Shown: piece by piece, positions 62,316 to 64,000 of the stretch
How the letters are laid out: each line of letters begins with the position of its first letter
How positions within the stretch are numbered: the first letter of the stretch is position 1
Origin: Thermoflexibacter ruber
GTDB taxonomy: Bacteria > Bacteroidota > Bacteroidia > Cytophagales > Thermoflexibacteraceae
Assembly (NCBI RefSeq): GCF_900113045.1
Contig: NZ_FONY01000003.1
Location: forward strand, 62,001 to 126,000
Direction: 5' to 3'
Length of the DNA stretch: 64,000 nucleotides
Made by a program: the position numbers and the translations under genes
The notes under the pieces: model-generated
What the model saw: only the letters and a program-made list of their open reading frames with translations
Databases searched by the model: none
What the model was told of the DNA's origin: nothing

Positions 62316-63104
62316 CTAACTCTTCATTTCTATTCGGTCTAAACGAGCCTCCAAAGAAGTCAATTTGGACAAAATATCGCTACCACTTTCGTTTTCCAAC
62401 CATGAAGATAGTTTCCAAGTTACTTTCCAAATTTCCAAAATCTCATCATGTCGGAGATTAAAAGCAGGGTGTCTTTGGAAATTATCAGAAAGACAAGTAA
62501 TGTAATTAGGATTTTCTTTGTTAGCAATACGCTTGATTTGCAAGCCATTAGGCTCAGAAGCGATTACGCATATATCTCCATTTTTGAGATAATCCCACTC
62601 TGTTCTATCACAGCGATAGCAAAAAACATAGTCCCCATCATGCAAAGTAGGCATCATACTATCCCCACTTACTTGGAGGGCATAATATTGCTTACCACTG
62701 AGCAAAGAGGAAGGTAGCTGTACAGCATCTAACTGCTCAAAATACTCTTGTGATTGATAGCCACTCAAAAAATTAGCCGCTGCACGGCGGTTTATCAGAG
62801 GTATCGTTTTGTTGCCCGCTAAGTCTTGGGTAGTTACTATCCATCTTTCTTGTGGCGTTTTGTTGCTTTCGCTTTTGAGCATCTCTCCTCTGCCTGTAAG
62901 TAGCCAATCTACGTTTACATCAGGATAATAATTAGCAATTTTGTTAAGTACCTCAAACCCGGGTTTGCTTTGTTGTTTTCCTTTTGTATAATTATTGATA
63001 ACCGCAGGTTTTACGCCCAAAGAATCTGCGAATCTTTTTTCATTGCCATCTGCGAAATAGTCTATAATCGCAGTAAGCCTTTGACTAACAACATTTTGAT
63101 TCAT
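62316..63104 (-). CDS. XRE-S24 repressor (LexA/CI-like)
   Basis: The 262-aa protein has an N-terminal XRE-type helix-turn-helix (about 15-60; RFADSLGVKPAVINNYTKG) with the phage-repressor linker VNVDWLLTGRGEML. A C-terminal S24/LexA-like domain follows (about 120-225): the nucleophile is in LQVSGDSMMPTL, then GDYVFCYRCD and the Lys in GLQIKRIA. Such repressors may self-cleave after DNA damage. A short coiled coil ends the protein. It is divergent from a 74-aa gene across a region with spaced repeats. No prophage genes are seen. Confidence 0.9.
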   Translation of the reverse strand: MNQNVVSQRLTAIIDYFADGNEKRFADSLGVKPAVINNYTKGKQQSKPGFEVLNKIANYYPDVNVDWLLTGRGEMLKSESNKTPQERWIVTTQDLAGNKTIPLINRRAAANFLSGYQSQEYFEQLDAVQLPSSLLSGKQYYALQVSGDSMMPTLHDGDYVFCYRCDRTEWDYLKNGDICVIASEPNGLQIKRIANKENPNYITCLSDNFQRHPAFNLRHDEILEIWKVTWKLSSWLENESGSDILSKLTSLEARLDRIEMKS

Positions 63105-63184
63105 ATATCTTATCTTTTTTTATATTAAAAATGTTGAATTCCTATCTTTAAAGAAGTCAAAAATAAAAATTAATTTAATATGAA

Positions 63185-63262
63185 AATATTTATTGAATTA
63201 CGCTTGCTTTTATCAATTAATATTTATTAACTTTGTTACAGCAAAATAAATTAATATTTATT
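63185..63262. promoter_or_regulatory. Three direct repeats AATATTTATT at exact 34-bp spacing (putative operators)
   Basis: Copies lie at 63185-63194, 63219-63228 and 63253-63262. The second and third extend to AATTAATATTTATT. The spacing is 34 bp in both intervals, and the middle copy abuts the -7 box at 63228. The adjacent S24 repressor is the natural candidate binder; this is inference, and the region is very AT-rich. Confidence 0.5.
63204..63235 (+). promoter_or_regulatory. Promoter for the 74-aa gene
   Basis: TTG (63204-63206), 21 nt, TAACTTTG (63228-63235) fits the Bacteroidota consensus. It is 122 bp upstream of the ATG at 63358. Confidence 0.6.
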
Positions 63263-63357
63263 TATTTTCCAAATATAATTAGCAGAAATTTAAGAAATTA
63301 ACGAAAGTTTCTTTTTTAATTTTTAAAAATTTATCTTTTTATCAATATTTAATCTCT

Positions 63358-63582
63358 ATGGAAACTTTAAAAAATGATGTATTTTTCCAAAATTTTGTGG
63401 AAGAATTAGGAGATAAGCAGGTATTACTTATCAATAAAAATAAAAAAAATATTTTGGTGTGTTATGACTTGTTGGAAGGTATGCAGACAAAAAAGCATTT
63501 ACCGCAAAGTATAATAACTAAGGAGGTAAATGCTTTAACAGGAGAGTTTTATGCAAAAATAGAGCGTGAAAATATCCTTTAA
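63358..63582 (+). CDS. Small protein divergent from the S24 repressor (74 aa)
   Basis: The 74-aa product starts METLKNDVFFQNFVEELGDKQ and has LLINKNKKNILVCYDLLEG and QSIITKEVNALTGEFYAKIE. It is soluble, mixed alpha/beta in character, and of no family I recognise. It has a good promoter match overlapped by repeats, and its position opposite the repressor suggests that the repressor controls it. Its stop overlaps the end of the convergent pepA gene by 4 nt. Confidence 0.6.
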   Translation: METLKNDVFFQNFVEELGDKQVLLINKNKKNILVCYDLLEGMQTKKHLPQSIITKEVNALTGEFYAKIERENIL

Positions 63583-64000
63583 AACTGACTGAGGAAATTG
63601 GTTAAAAGGCGAACTCCGTAGCCTGTGGCACTTCTCGCTGAAGAATAGGGATTGTCTGTAAATGCTACGCCTGCAATATCCAAATGTACCCAAGCAGGGT
63701 GTTTATCTATAAATTTTTCTAAGAACTTAGCGGCGGTAACTGCTCCCGCAGGACGTCCTCCTAAATTTTTGACATCTGCCATGTCTGACTTTATCTGCTT
63801 GTCGTACTCTTCCCAAAGGGGCAATCTCCAAACTTTTTCTCCTGTCTGCTCTCCTATTTTGCTAAGTTGGATTGCCAATTCATCATTGTTGGTAAACATA
63901 CCCGCCGCATGATAACCTAAGGCAACCACACATGCCCCAGTCAAGGTCGCTAAGTCTATGATAACATCTGGCTCAAAGTTTTTCTTTATATAAGCCAATC
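63579..64000 (-). CDS. pepA: Leucyl aminopeptidase, C-terminal part (cut by the window edge)
   Basis: The visible 140 residues are the end of an M17 leucyl aminopeptidase. EPDVIIDLATLTGACVVALG, AAGMFTNNDELA, RLPLWEEYDKQIKSDMADVKNLGG, GAVTAAKFLEKFID, WVHLDIAGVAF and the ending ATGYGVRLLTNFL are all typical. The metal-binding NTDAEGRL motif and the N-terminal domain lie beyond the right edge. Role: two-metal aminopeptidase for peptide turnover. Confidence 0.95.
   Translation of the reverse strand, partial: LAYIKKNFEPDVIIDLATLTGACVVALGYHAAGMFTNNDELAIQLSKIGEQTGEKVWRLPLWEEYDKQIKSDMADVKNLGGRPAGAVTAAKFLEKFIDKHPAWVHLDIAGVAFTDNPYSSARSATGYGVRLLTNFLSQF

Overview
The window looks like a chromosome segment of a Bacteroidota bacterium, most likely of the Cytophagales type. 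The DNA is AT-rich. It carries a PorP/SprF outer-membrane protein of the type IX secretion family, a TamL-type lipidated Omp85 protein and RbfA/CoaX/GuaA relatives of Bacteroidota type. Promoters fit the Bacteroidota consensus (TTG, about 20 nt, TAnnTTTG). Most of the window is ordinary core genome in short operons. There is no rRNA, CRISPR array, recognisable transposase or prophage body; there is one tRNA.

Left part (1-20 kb, nearly all minus strand). At the edge lies a complete leader region: a promoter, a SAM-I riboswitch, and a 44-codon ORF that ends in six consecutive cysteine codons. It points leftward to a gene outside the window. Then follow the PorP/SprF-OmpA protein, a tiny protein resembling the dimerization tail of glutamyl-tRNA reductase, ruvB, an FMN reductase, an AlkB-type hydroxylase, glnS, a LacI regulator with an MFS nucleoside/sugar transporter, and a four-gene run (coiled-coil membrane protein, argH, LolC/E-like permease, AlkD-like protein). 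Two adjacent DUF3857/transglutaminase-fold proteins come next, one of which has lost its catalytic Cys, and then aroB.

Middle (20-47 kb). An orphan efflux adaptor is followed by a single-chain DNA methyltransferase/nuclease/PKD-like protein. After these come a serine hydrolase, hisC, purK, an amino-acid permease, two GT-C-like membrane proteins around rbfA, and a 49-aa DUF2256 zinc protein. A HAMP-GAF protein, coaX with an outer-membrane protein, a secreted repeat protein, guaA, a CoA-transferase remnant, tRNA-Asn, a TraB/GumN protein and a two-subunit molybdenum hydroxylase complete this part.

Right part (46-64 kb). A sigma-54 activator, a Gfo/Idh/MocA oxidoreductase, a ligase-associated Lhr-type helicase and a NUDIX hydrolase precede an envelope-sugar pair (GT2, then a fused GT4-polysaccharide deacetylase). 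Directly behind that fusion sits a small MNT-HEPN cassette flanked by 38-bp direct repeats that duplicate the 3' end of the fusion gene. Its HEPN gene has an in-frame stop. xylA, glpK, tamL, an S24-family repressor with a divergent small gene and spaced operator-like repeats, and a partial pepA complete the window.

Intergenic gaps hold several palindromic repeat families typical of this phylum. The observations most worth following are the SAM-riboswitch/polycysteine leader, the direct-repeat-bounded MNT-HEPN cassette, and the methylase-nuclease-PKD fusion.
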